5,137 nt of DNA from NCBI GenBank assembly GCA_023660035.1, contig JAGXOF010000069.1, forward strand, positions 1-5,137. The letters run 5' to 3'. Positions within the stretch are counted from its first letter, which is position 1. Every line of letters starts with the position of its first letter. Below are positions 1 through 5,137 of the stretch, piece after piece. Made by a program: the position numbers and the translations under genes. The notes beneath the pieces were generated by a model. That model saw only the letters and a list, made by a program, of their open reading frames with translations. It was not told where the DNA came from and searched no databases. Source of the stretch: Dehalococcoidia bacterium LH_S1. GTDB lineage: Bacteria; Chloroflexota; Dehalococcoidia; SZUA-161; SpSt-899.

Positions 1-634
1 GGGTTATCTCGATCAAGGATATCCCCTTGGGATTGGCCGGGTGAGCATGGATGAGGACACCGCCTGCGTTCCTGATCAATCTCGATGCGTCGGAAAGAGC
101 AAGTGGGTATTTGGGAACGTTACACTTGACCAGGTATTTATCGAAAGCCTCCTGTTTGTCCTTTACGATTTCCTGATCAATCAAGTAATTAGCGATGTGA
201 GGTCGGCCGAATGTACCTTCTACGTTTTCCTGTATCTTTTGCATGTCCTCTTCGGTGAACCTCCGTAGGCCTTCCTTGTCGAATTCAGCATTCAAATTAT
301 CCATGATCCGGCGTGCTCTTTTTACCCTGTACTTTGCGATATTGTGAAGCTTTTCCTTTAGCTCTTTGTTGTCTTTATCGTACCGATAGCCCAGGAAGTC
401 CAAGGACACGGACTGATCTCTGTACGGGAAAGTGACGTTCAGTTCCACCCCGGTGATATAGGATATTTGGTATTCTTTTGCCAGAGCGATGGCTTTATCC
501 TGGCAGTCCACTGAATCGTGGTCAGTGGTTGACATAAAGTCGATACCACGGGCTTTTGCCTCCTTAAATACCTCCTCAATAGGGAGGGCTCCGTCGGAAC
601 ATGTTTTGGTGTGGATGTGGAGATCTATGTTCAT
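1..634 (-). CDS. PHP-domain phosphoesterase (COG0613/TrpH-like), C-terminus cut off by the window edge
   Basis: The frame from the ATG at 634 stays open for 211 codons to the left edge. It starts MNIDLHIHTKTCSDG, the classic PHP metal-binding opening (H6, H8, D14), then TTDHD (D38, H39), GVELN (E64), FGRPHIA (H146) and GGVLIHAHP (H196, H198). The order and spacing match COG0613 proteins, which are typically around 280 residues, so roughly the last 70 are missing; the remaining C-terminal metal ligand cannot be checked. Characterised members hydrolyse nucleoside 3',5'-bisphosphates or act as 5'-3' exoribonucleases on short RNA (E. coli YciV/RNase AM), cytoplasmic and metal dependent; applying that activity here is inference from family. 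The start overlaps the stop of the upstream kinase as ATGA (631-634), with GAGG about 10 bases upstream and AGGAG directly abutting the ATG, so it is probably translated by coupling as the last visible gene of the operon. Family call is firm; substrate is not. Confidence 0.93.
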   Translation of the reverse strand, partial: MNIDLHIHTKTCSDGALPIEEVFKEAKARGIDFMSTTDHDSVDCQDKAIALAKEYQISYITGVELNVTFPYRDQSVSLDFLGYRYDKDNKELKEKLHNIAKYRVKRARRIMDNLNAEFDKEGLRRFTEEDMQKIQENVEGTFGRPHIANYLIDQEIVKDKQEAFDKYLVKCNVPKYPLALSDASRLIRNAGGVLIHAHPANPKGISLIEIT

Positions 635-1275
635 CTCCTGTTTGCCTCTATGACATACCAGTCTTCTGGATGGTTACCTTGTATATCGACGACGAAATGG
701 AGGATATCGAGATTCGGATATTGTTCCTTCATGTCATCAAGGTCGATTTCCTCGAATTTGGCTTTGTTGTTCAGGTAGGCATGCTCGGTCAGAGCGTTCG
801 ACTCGTAATTTTCTTTGCTGCGTTTATTTATTATAGCAAGGGAAAGTTCCTCTGGACAGGTGGTTTGCATGATTATGAACGGGAGATTGTTTTTGTCGGC
901 TATCCCGGCAGCCCGTTTCCGCAGGGATTGCTTGACGAAAGTGGCGTCGAGTATGATACCCCGACTTTTGGCCAGGCTTTCGTCGGCGCGCCGGAACACC
1001 TCTTCGTAAACCTCCTCGCGCTTGTCCATGTCCAAAGCAATGTTCTCATCAAAGATGTCCTTGCCTTTTAATACTTCCAGTCTGACCTTATCGGTTTGGA
1101 TAATAGAGTGGCTTTTGATTTTAGCGACCTCTTCCGCTGCCCTCGTCTTAAAACTGGCGGGAAGCCCACAGGTAATCAGGAGAGCATCAGGACTTAGCTC
1201 GGGCCCGATGAATTTGGTGAATAGCTCTCTCAAGATCACCTCACTATGTAGTATCAGTTTTGGTCGGCAAGTCAT
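631..1275 (-). CDS. AAA_33/COG0645-type P-loop kinase with degenerate Walker A
   Basis: 214 residues. A short N-terminal extension (1-30) is followed by a P-loop kinase fold: strand LLITC then GLPASFKT (37-44) at the Walker A position, TDKVR (61-65) at the usual substrate-Asp/Arg site, GIILDATF (106-113) as Walker B-like strand with D110, and a lid region with arginines near KRSKENYESN (151-160). This order is that of COG0645 predicted kinases, relatives of zeta-toxin and polynucleotide-kinase-like enzymes. Walker A is unusual: the family form is GxPGSGKS/T, and here both later glycines are replaced (A40, F42), while K43 and T44 remain. Activity is therefore uncertain. In many bacteria this domain is fused behind a COG2187 domain; here COG2187 is the adjacent upstream gene and the start codon overlaps its stop by 4 bases (1272-1275). 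There is no convincing ribosome binding site of its own, which points to translational coupling. Substrate unknown. Confidence 0.88.
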   Translation of the reverse strand: MTCRPKLILHSEVILRELFTKFIGPELSPDALLITCGLPASFKTRAAEEVAKIKSHSIIQTDKVRLEVLKGKDIFDENIALDMDKREEVYEEVFRRADESLAKSRGIILDATFVKQSLRKRAAGIADKNNLPFIIMQTTCPEELSLAIINKRSKENYESNALTEHAYLNNKAKFEEIDLDDMKEQYPNLDILHFVVDIQGNHPEDWYVIEANRR

Positions 1276-2273
1276 GACACATATGAATCCGCCAGCGTGA
1301 AGTATCTCCTGGCAACGTTCAATACCTCTTTTTTCTCTTCGTCCGAGATATGGGGGTCATCGAGCTTGAAGCTCTCTACCTTCCCCCGCACATAGGCACG
1401 ATAACACTTGTAGAAGTCCAAAAGCTGCAATAGTTCACGGTCCCCGGAGATATAAACATATGCATCGACGAAGTGTTTAGACAGGTCCAGTCGGCCGTGG
1501 AAATCGAGATCCATGGCGAGAAAAGCGATCTCGCTGGCCACATCCGAGTACCTGAAACGGTCGTTGAACTCAATGCAGTCGAAGATATAGACTTTGTCGC
1601 CGAAGCAGATGTGCGCTGAGTGCAAATCCCCGTGGCAATCCTTGATTTTTCCCTCCTCGACTCTGCGCCTGAATAATTGTCCGTTTTTGAGGAAACTATT
1701 CGTGTAAGCCTTTATCGTGTCGTAGGGTTCCTGTGACAAGGACCTGTCTATATACTGCTGCGTTTGAGAGAAGTTTTCGTCGGTGTTTTGGGTTATAGCC
1801 GTGACATCCCCGTATTTGGAGATCTTGGCGTTTGACTCTGAACTCTGGTGGAAGTCCACCAGTTTTTGTGCCACCTTATCGAGCATTTCCGGTACTACTT
1901 CTCCGGTGGCAAGGATCCTGTCGAGAGTTCGCTCCAGAGGGATCTGTCGCATCTTAACGGCATATTCCACAGGTTCCCCGGGCCCGCCGATGGAAAAATT
2001 GTCCCCATTCTGTATTATCTCAACAACTCCAATGTACATTTCCGGGTTGAGACGTCTGTTGAGGGTTACTTCCTGCTGGCAATAATAGCGGCGTTTCTCC
2101 AGGGTGCTGAAGTCGAGAAAACCGAAATTGACAGGCTTCTTGATCTTATAGACGAAGTCGCCGAGGAGGAAAACAAAGGACATCTGGGTCTGAACCAAGT
2201 CAACACTTTCGGGCTGCTCCGGATAGGTTTTTCCTTCAAGGAGCGCCTGTACCAACGGGGGAAGCTGAGCCAT
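1272..2273 (-). CDS. COG2187-type APH/choline-kinase-fold protein
   Basis: 333 residues, cytoplasmic. The N-terminal part has the family signature MSFVFLLGDFVYKIKKP (31-47), providing the nucleotide-binding lysine(s), then GFLDFSTLEKRR (51-62) and the E68/NRRL helix. The catalytic segment is CHGDLHSAH (213-221), with D216 as predicted catalytic base, then IFDCIEFN (230-237), with D232 as predicted Mg ligand, and DVASEIAFLAMDLD (244-257), the characteristic COG2187 stretch. The residue normally Asn in the aminoglycoside-phosphotransferase HGDxxxxN motif is H221; from memory some COG2187 relatives also carry His there, so this may be a family trait rather than inactivation. Length equals the N-terminal domain of COG2187-COG0645 fusion proteins. 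Such proteins are often annotated as aminoglycoside phosphotransferase-like, but nothing here supports drug resistance. The start is supported by GAGGGA 8 bases upstream, inside the last codons of the small upstream gene. Confidence 0.92.
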   Translation of the reverse strand: MAQLPPLVQALLEGKTYPEQPESVDLVQTQMSFVFLLGDFVYKIKKPVNFGFLDFSTLEKRRYYCQQEVTLNRRLNPEMYIGVVEIIQNGDNFSIGGPGEPVEYAVKMRQIPLERTLDRILATGEVVPEMLDKVAQKLVDFHQSSESNAKISKYGDVTAITQNTDENFSQTQQYIDRSLSQEPYDTIKAYTNSFLKNGQLFRRRVEEGKIKDCHGDLHSAHICFGDKVYIFDCIEFNDRFRYSDVASEIAFLAMDLDFHGRLDLSKHFVDAYVYISGDRELLQLLDFYKCYRAYVRGKVESFKLDDPHISDEEKKEVLNVARRYFTLADSYVS

Positions 2274-2278
2274 TATAT

Positions 2279-2386
2279 TTATCCCTCGCTTTGATTTGCG
2301 GGAGCGTTCTCTGTCTTTTGCCGCTCTTTGAGCTTCTTCCTTTTCTGACGGTGCTTTCTCCAGGCATCTTTCTTGGCTTTATTCAT
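2279..2386 (-). CDS. Small lysine/arginine-rich protein, 35 aa, heading the kinase cluster
   Basis: I do not recognise a named family. The ORF is ATG at 2386 to TAA at 2279-2281, 35 codons. The protein starts MNKAKKDAWRKHRQKRKKLK; residues 3-24 are almost entirely basic and probably one helix, followed by a short polar tail ending NQSEG. A GGAGG (2399-2403) lies 12 bases before the ATG, slightly far but a strong match. The stop lies 5 bases before the ATG of the COG2187 gene, and its last two sense codons (GAG GGA) form that gene's ribosome binding site, so the ORF is positioned to couple translation. Composition suggests nucleic-acid or ribosome contact; this is inference from charge only. 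It could alternatively be a translated leader whose peptide is unimportant. The clean start, SD and tight spacing favour a real gene. Confidence 0.72.
   Translation of the reverse strand: MNKAKKDAWRKHRQKRKKLKERQKTENAPANQSEG
2282..2287 (-). promoter_or_regulatory. Ribosome binding site of the COG2187 gene, embedded in the small ORF
   Basis: GAGGGA on the minus strand, 8 bases before the ATG at 2273. It coincides exactly with the last two sense codons (Glu, Gly) of the 35-codon gene, so ribosomes finishing that ORF cover the start region of the next gene. This supports the 2273 start and translational coupling. Confidence 0.8.
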
Positions 2387-2492
2387 GATTGATCTTTGCC
2401 TCCATAAAAAGTTGCTAAATATGGATTACTGTTCTGCAAGTTTTATCTCCCCTCAAAATGGAATCTGTGAGTACTGGCAACAGCTTTTCCTA
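2387..2492 (-). other. Intergenic gap between the metE-like gene and the small ORF
   Basis: 106 bases without a gene apart from the GGAGG of the small ORF (2399-2403). On the minus strand it starts with a second TAG directly after the metE-like stop, giving tandem stop codons. I find no GC-rich hairpin with a T-run and no -35/-10 pair with acceptable spacing; TTGCAG and TATTTA occur but are only about 12 bases apart. Readthrough from the mtnP transcript is therefore plausible, as is a promoter not of the sigma70 consensus type. Confidence 0.6.
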
Positions 2493-3539
2493 CTACTCAA
2501 TATTGTGTAAGTGTCTAAACTCACTGGATACTTCGGCTGTTAACCTGAGCGCTTTGGCTGCTGCCTCCGGAGAGGTTGATCCTAATCCGCACGATGGCGT
2601 GATAAGGGAGCGCTCTAACAGTATATCATAACGAATGCCTTTATCTGAAAGCAAACCCATAAGGTTGTCAAGCTTTTTGATAAGGGAGTCAGCGCTTTCC
2701 TCATTGAGGGGTTCTTCTTCGTTTGGAACGATACCCCAGGCTATCACGCCGTCGCGGTCGAGAAAGGCATGGACGGCATCCGGGTAAAGGGGTAGCGAGT
2801 ACCCATAGTTATAGGCATCGAAGCTAAGGATATCGATGTTGGTGCTCATCAGGACGGACCAATCCGTGTTTCCACAACAGTGCATGCCCTTAAGTCCGCT
2901 GATACCGCTAAGGGCTTCATTGGTCAAGTTAACTACCATATCGGATGAAAGGGCCACAAATGCCGATCCCAGCGAGGCGAGATATGGTTCATCAAGGAAG
3001 ATAATAGTGTTGTGCGATACTTTGGCTAGTTCCTTTTCCTGCCAGACAGCTTTCAATCTCAGATGCTTTGCTATTACATCGGCGAGTACCTCATCATAGA
3101 GAGTAGGGCGGCGATCCTGGTCAGTGACTACCAGCCCAAAACTGATCGGTCCGGTTACCTGTCCTTTAACGGCAAGGGCTGAGTCCAGTTTTTGTTTGAG
3201 GAAGAGTTGTAATCCTGCTGCATACTCAGGGCTGGTAGTGTAATTATCACTTGCGTTTTCCATATATGCGATGTAAAGGCCTTCCATTTCCTTTGACGTA
3301 AAGATCTCTGTGGAGCGGTCGATGTAGATCTTCTGGTCTGTCAGAACCACACCGGGAAGCCCCTCGCTATATTGGATATACATGTTTTCCAGAGGTGCCC
3401 GCTGAGGGAGCTGTGGCCATACTGGTAAATCCGGCAAGTTATCGAGTATAAGCGAAAGTGCTGTCTCAGGGTCTGTATGGGGCATGCTACCGATGGCAGT
3501 AGGCAGCCCTCTGGGTTTGAATTCGTTTATATTTATCAT
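2493..3539 (-). CDS. MetE/UROD-superfamily protein, core methionine-synthase-like
   Basis: 348 residues, a single (beta/alpha)8 barrel of the size of the catalytic C-terminal half of MetE; the N-terminal folate-linked half is absent. Motifs in order: AIGSMPHTD (15-23) at the MetE GS-P position, KGQVTGPISF (125-134), FLDEPYL (181-187, the MetE DEP signature), GMHCCGNTDW (218-227) and TPSCGLGS (314-321). H220, C222 and C317 fit the zinc ligands that bind homocysteine thiolate in MetE; the fourth ligand, Glu in MetE, may be D241. Known core methionine synthases (such as the Dehalococcoides enzyme) use methylcobalamin or a corrinoid protein as methyl donor; that activity here is inference, and another thiol methyltransfer is possible. 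The start overlaps the mtnP stop as ATGA (3536-3539) and lacks its own clear ribosome binding site, so translation is probably coupled. It ends with tandem TAG codons. Confidence 0.85.
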   Translation of the reverse strand: MININEFKPRGLPTAIGSMPHTDPETALSLILDNLPDLPVWPQLPQRAPLENMYIQYSEGLPGVVLTDQKIYIDRSTEIFTSKEMEGLYIAYMENASDNYTTSPEYAAGLQLFLKQKLDSALAVKGQVTGPISFGLVVTDQDRRPTLYDEVLADVIAKHLRLKAVWQEKELAKVSHNTIIFLDEPYLASLGSAFVALSSDMVVNLTNEALSGISGLKGMHCCGNTDWSVLMSTNIDILSFDAYNYGYSLPLYPDAVHAFLDRDGVIAWGIVPNEEEPLNEESADSLIKKLDNLMGLLSDKGIRYDILLERSLITPSCGLGSTSPEAAAKALRLTAEVSSEFRHLHNIE

Positions 3540-4402
3540 TGGATATATTTGCCGATCAGCAGGCTCAGCTCTTGTTTCATTGGCTCCGGCACAAGTTCAG
3601 GTGGGGTGACTATTGCTGTCTCAAGTGCGTTGGCGCACTCGCAGCCTGTACGTTCTGAAGGAATACGTGCTGCAGCCGTCTTGATAATGCTCTTGGATAT
3701 CTCAACATTCTTGGTGAGAATGTCTAGCACGCTTTCAACTCTGACTGTGCCAAGGTCCTCGTGCCAGGAATCGTAGTCGGTAACGCAGGCTACACTTGCA
3801 TAGCATATTTCAGCTTCCCTCGCCAGCTTGGCTTCGGGGAGGACCGTCATGCCGATGATGTCCGCCCCCAAGGAACGATAGAGCTTGGATTCTGCTTTGG
3901 TAGAGAATTGAGGTCCTTCCATAGTGACAAATGTTCCGCCTTTGTGGACCGTAGCCCTGGTGTCTATGGCTACTTGGTAGAGAATTTGGCTCAGGACCGG
4001 GCAAAAGGGGTCTGCAAATTGGATGTGAGCTACCAATCCGCCCTCGAAGAAAGAATTAATCCTGTTTCTGGTCCGGTCTATTATCTGGTCGGGGATAACA
4101 AGGTGGTGAGGTTCTATTTCCTCTCGGAAACTTCCGGCTGAGTTGATGGCGATGATCCATTCCACACCCAGGGATTTAAGCGCATAGATATTGGCTCGCG
4201 AGGGCAATTCTGTAGGACTAATTCTGTGCCCCCGGCCATGTCGGGGGAGGAAAGCGATCCTTGTTCCCTCAAGTGTACCCATGATGATTGAATCACTGGG
4301 GGAGCCAAAGGGTGTACGTATGTTGACCTCTTCGATATTCTCCATTCCCTCAACTTGATACAGCCCCGTGCCCCCGATAACTCCGATTTTAGCTTCTGCC
4401 AT
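3536..4402 (-). CDS. mtnP: S-methyl-5'-thioadenosine phosphorylase (MTAP family)
   Basis: 288 residues, the usual size of the family. The enzyme cleaves methylthioadenosine with phosphate to adenine and 5-methylthioribose-1-phosphate in methionine/polyamine salvage. Visible signatures: IGVIGGTGLY (6-15) with the phosphate-binding GGTG, LPRHGRGH (52-59), NSAGS (87-91), TMEGPQFSTKAES (160-172), GMTVLPEAKLARE (184-196) with the ribose-contacting M185, and TDYDSWHE (208-215). D209 and D211 match the pair that recognises the adenine amino group and separate MTAP from purine nucleoside phosphorylases using Asn. C254 and C256 form a CxC in the C-terminal helix region, seen in several thermostable or microbial homologues. 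The segment after HGRGH reads SPTELPSRANI, where many relatives have a shorter INYRANI form. AGGGG stands 3 bases before the ATG and a sigma70-like promoter lies upstream. First gene of its operon; the metE-like gene overlaps its stop. Confidence 0.95.
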   Translation of the reverse strand: MAEAKIGVIGGTGLYQVEGMENIEEVNIRTPFGSPSDSIIMGTLEGTRIAFLPRHGRGHRISPTELPSRANIYALKSLGVEWIIAINSAGSFREEIEPHHLVIPDQIIDRTRNRINSFFEGGLVAHIQFADPFCPVLSQILYQVAIDTRATVHKGGTFVTMEGPQFSTKAESKLYRSLGADIIGMTVLPEAKLAREAEICYASVACVTDYDSWHEDLGTVRVESVLDILTKNVEISKSIIKTAAARIPSERTGCECANALETAIVTPPELVPEPMKQELSLLIGKYIQ

Positions 4403-4456
4403 GTTCCCCTTTCTGTGCAGATTATCACAAGCCTCTGTCCTACTTATAGTGGTAGC

Positions 4457-4473
4457 CAGATAGATAGTATCTG
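4457..4473. promoter_or_regulatory. Short dyad over the mtnP -10 box, possible operator
   Basis: CAGATA at 4457-4462 and TATCTG at 4468-4473 are perfect 6-base inverted arms with a 5-base spacer. The dyad covers the predicted -10 element and start site, a typical repressor position. Six-base arms can arise by chance, so this is only a candidate. Confidence 0.3.
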
Positions 4474-4493
4474 ATGCAAGGCTTGGGTGTCAA
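4466..4493 (-). promoter_or_regulatory. Predicted sigma70-like promoter of mtnP
   Basis: On the minus strand a perfect TTGACA (4488-4493) is followed 16 bases later by GATACT (4466-4471), a 4/6 match to TATAAT. Transcription would start near 4459, leaving a leader of roughly 55-60 bases before the mtnP ATG. I recognise no riboswitch in that leader and it is too short for the common SAM classes. Confidence 0.6.
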
Positions 4494-4511
4494 ATGGATG
4501 GAGTCATTCTC

Positions 4512-4540
4512 AGTGATTTGGCCCTCTGGGCCAAATCACT
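4512..4540. repeat. Perfect 12-base inverted repeat after the sensor remnant, upstream of the mtnP promoter
   Basis: AGTGATTTGGCC and GGCCAAATCACT are perfect complements separated by CTCTG, whose outer C and G can pair to give a 13-bp stem with a 3-base loop. It begins directly after the TGA (4541-4543) of the upstream reading frame. It is positioned like a terminator, but neither strand has a T-run after the stem, so a canonical intrinsic terminator is not supported. It also sits 18 bases upstream of the mtnP -35 box and could be a protein binding site or an RNA 3'-end stabiliser. Confidence 0.75.
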
Positions 4541-4990
4541 TCATATCCGCCTGGGAATAAACAGATGTGCAATAGCCATACCTACCAAATTGGCGAGGAC
4601 CATTGAGAAAATAACCTTTTCCACTATGGCAAGAGCTTCGGGGAATGGCCGAAGTATAATCAGTACCAGTACCATGTGAAAGCACTCAATAAGTGCGGCA
4701 AGCAGGATAGCCCACCAGAATCCTATGAGTTTATCAGTATTTACCTTGTAAACGATCTCTGCGCCCAAGCCAGCGATCACGGTCGCTAATGCGCAAGGGA
4801 TACAGGTGAAGCCCCCCATAAAGTAGCGGTGTATGCCCTCTATCAATCCCTCACCAAGTCTGATAAGTGGCCACGCCTGTCAATCCAGCGATCATGGGAC
4901 CGAGGTCTCTCACATTCACTATAGCCCCCGAAGGCAACTATATACACATATAAGTGCCTAGTGTCTTATCAGGCTAATAAAAGTCTTTTC
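4541..4990 (-). pseudogene. Decayed LytS/YhcK-type 5TM sensor domain (5TM-5TMR_LYT)
   Basis: The C-terminal 101 codons (4846-4541, no ATG; the frame could only begin at TTG) read IHRYFMGGFTCIPCALATVI, then an ECFHMVL helix, a PFPEALAIVEK segment and a final hydrophobic helix ending LFIPRRI. This order is that of the membrane domain of LytS-type sensors. The matching upstream part exists in another frame: LPSGAIVNVRDLGPMIAGL (about 4937-4881). One surplus base near 4873 separates the two frames; without it the junction would read TGGPLIRLGEG, as in relatives. Further up, an in-frame TAG (4938-4940) interrupts LGTYMCI and LPSGA, and the FISLI stretch near 4981-4967 is in yet another frame. The first membrane segment and any kinase, GAF or GGDEF output domain are absent. 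I read it as a degraded gene; sequencing error could explain one lesion but hardly all. The remaining 101-residue frame, with three strong membrane segments, might still be expressed, but no ribosome binding site supports this clearly. Confidence 0.75.
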
Positions 4991-5037
4991 TAATCCAGAA
5001 ATGGGCCTGGGGGGGTAGTAATAACCCTTTCTTTTTG

Positions 5038-5137
5038 CTACTTTTCTGCAAATTCATTATCGCTCATTTGATAGGCGATTGCATCCAGGGATTCAAAACT
5101 TACCCCAGGACGCAGGTGATCTTCTGCTTTCGGTAGA
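5038..5137 (-). CDS. C-terminal end of an unidentified gene, cut off by the right edge
   Basis: The minus-strand frame ending at TAG (5038-5040) is open for 32 complete codons to the edge and reads RPGVSFESLDAIAYQMSDNE near its end. The other two minus frames contain stops here. The sequence looks like a soluble, slightly acidic protein tail; I cannot assign a family from so few residues. The following 50 bases down to the sensor remnant hold a run of seven C (minus strand) but no convincing terminator hairpin. Same strand as all other genes, which supports it modestly. Confidence 0.45.
   Translation of the reverse strand, partial: LPKAEDHLRPGVSFESLDAIAYQMSDNEFAEK

Noticed and set aside
601..1071. 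Plus-strand 156-codon open frame opposite the P-loop kinase and the PHP start.
   Set aside because: It lies antisense to a clear kinase and to the PHP metal motif, and its peptide shows no recognisable domain; a shadow frame.
1272..2273. Antibiotic resistance role suggested by the aminoglycoside-phosphotransferase-like fold.
   Set aside because: The COG2187 signatures differ from true APH enzymes and the neighbours are housekeeping-like; fold similarity alone does not support resistance.
1848..2294. Plus-strand 148-codon open frame opposite the COG2187 gene.
   Set aside because: The opposite strand carries well-conserved family motifs throughout this stretch, and this frame has none.
2379..2405. 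Eight-codon minus-strand mini-ORF starting at the ATG at 2405 and overlapping the start of the 35-codon gene.
   Set aside because: It has no ribosome binding site and its ATG overlaps the GGAGG of the larger ORF; probably coincidental.
3761..4141. Plus-strand 126-codon open frame inside mtnP.
   Set aside because: Antisense to MTAP catalytic motifs; no supporting start signal or domain.
4403..4459. SAM riboswitch in the mtnP leader.
   Set aside because: The predicted leader is under 60 bases and shows only weak 4-bp pairings; no class-specific conserved core was seen.
4981..5037. Terminator after the right-edge gene, from GGGT...ACCC and CCAG...CTGG pairings.
   Set aside because: Stems are only 4 bp and no T-run follows on the minus strand.
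1..5137. CRISPR array, tRNA, rRNA, insertion sequence or phage genes.
   Set aside because: No regularly spaced direct repeats, cloverleaf structures, transposase motifs or terminal inverted repeats were found on either strand.

Overview
The window carries one strand of genes: every supported gene reads on the minus strand, right to left. It looks like an ordinary bacterial chromosome of moderate GC content, tightly packed, with three consecutive gene pairs joined by 4-base ATGA overlaps. A short folate-domain-free MetE-like protein next to an MTA phosphorylase, plus a paired COG2187-type/COG0645-type kinase set, is a content I associate with anaerobic bacteria such as Dehalococcoidia (Chloroflexota) or related lineages. 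That taxonomic guess is weak and comes only from gene content.

Layout in transcription order: (1) 5137-5038, the last 32 codons of an unidentified gene that runs off the right edge. (2) About 4990-4541, a broken remnant of a LytS/YhcK-type 5TM sensor domain, with two likely frameshifts and an in-frame amber codon; its last 101 codons remain open. (3) 4540-4512, a perfect 12-base inverted repeat directly after the remnant's stop codon. (4) 4493-4466, a good sigma70-like promoter, followed by mtnP (MTA phosphorylase, 4402-3536) and a MetE/UROD-superfamily methionine-synthase-like gene (3539-2493), overlapping by 4 bases. (5) A 106-base gap with no clear terminator or promoter. (6) A second tightly coupled cluster: an unlisted 35-codon basic protein (2386-2279), a COG2187-type kinase-fold protein (2273-1272), a COG0645-type P-loop kinase (1275-631) and a PHP phosphoesterase (634 to the left edge, incomplete).

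How the genes may work together: the mtnP/metE-like pair suits methylthioadenosine removal and homocysteine methylation, the two ends of the SAM/methionine cycle. The second cluster has two predicted phosphotransferases and a predicted phosphoesterase that are translationally coupled. The two kinase domains are commonly found fused in one polypeptide elsewhere; here they are separate genes, and the P-loop kinase has lost two of the usual Walker A glycines. The tiny lysine/arginine-rich protein leading this cluster, whose 3' end contains the ribosome binding site of the next gene, is the least explained element. With no terminator seen between the two clusters, a single transcript from the mtnP promoter is possible.
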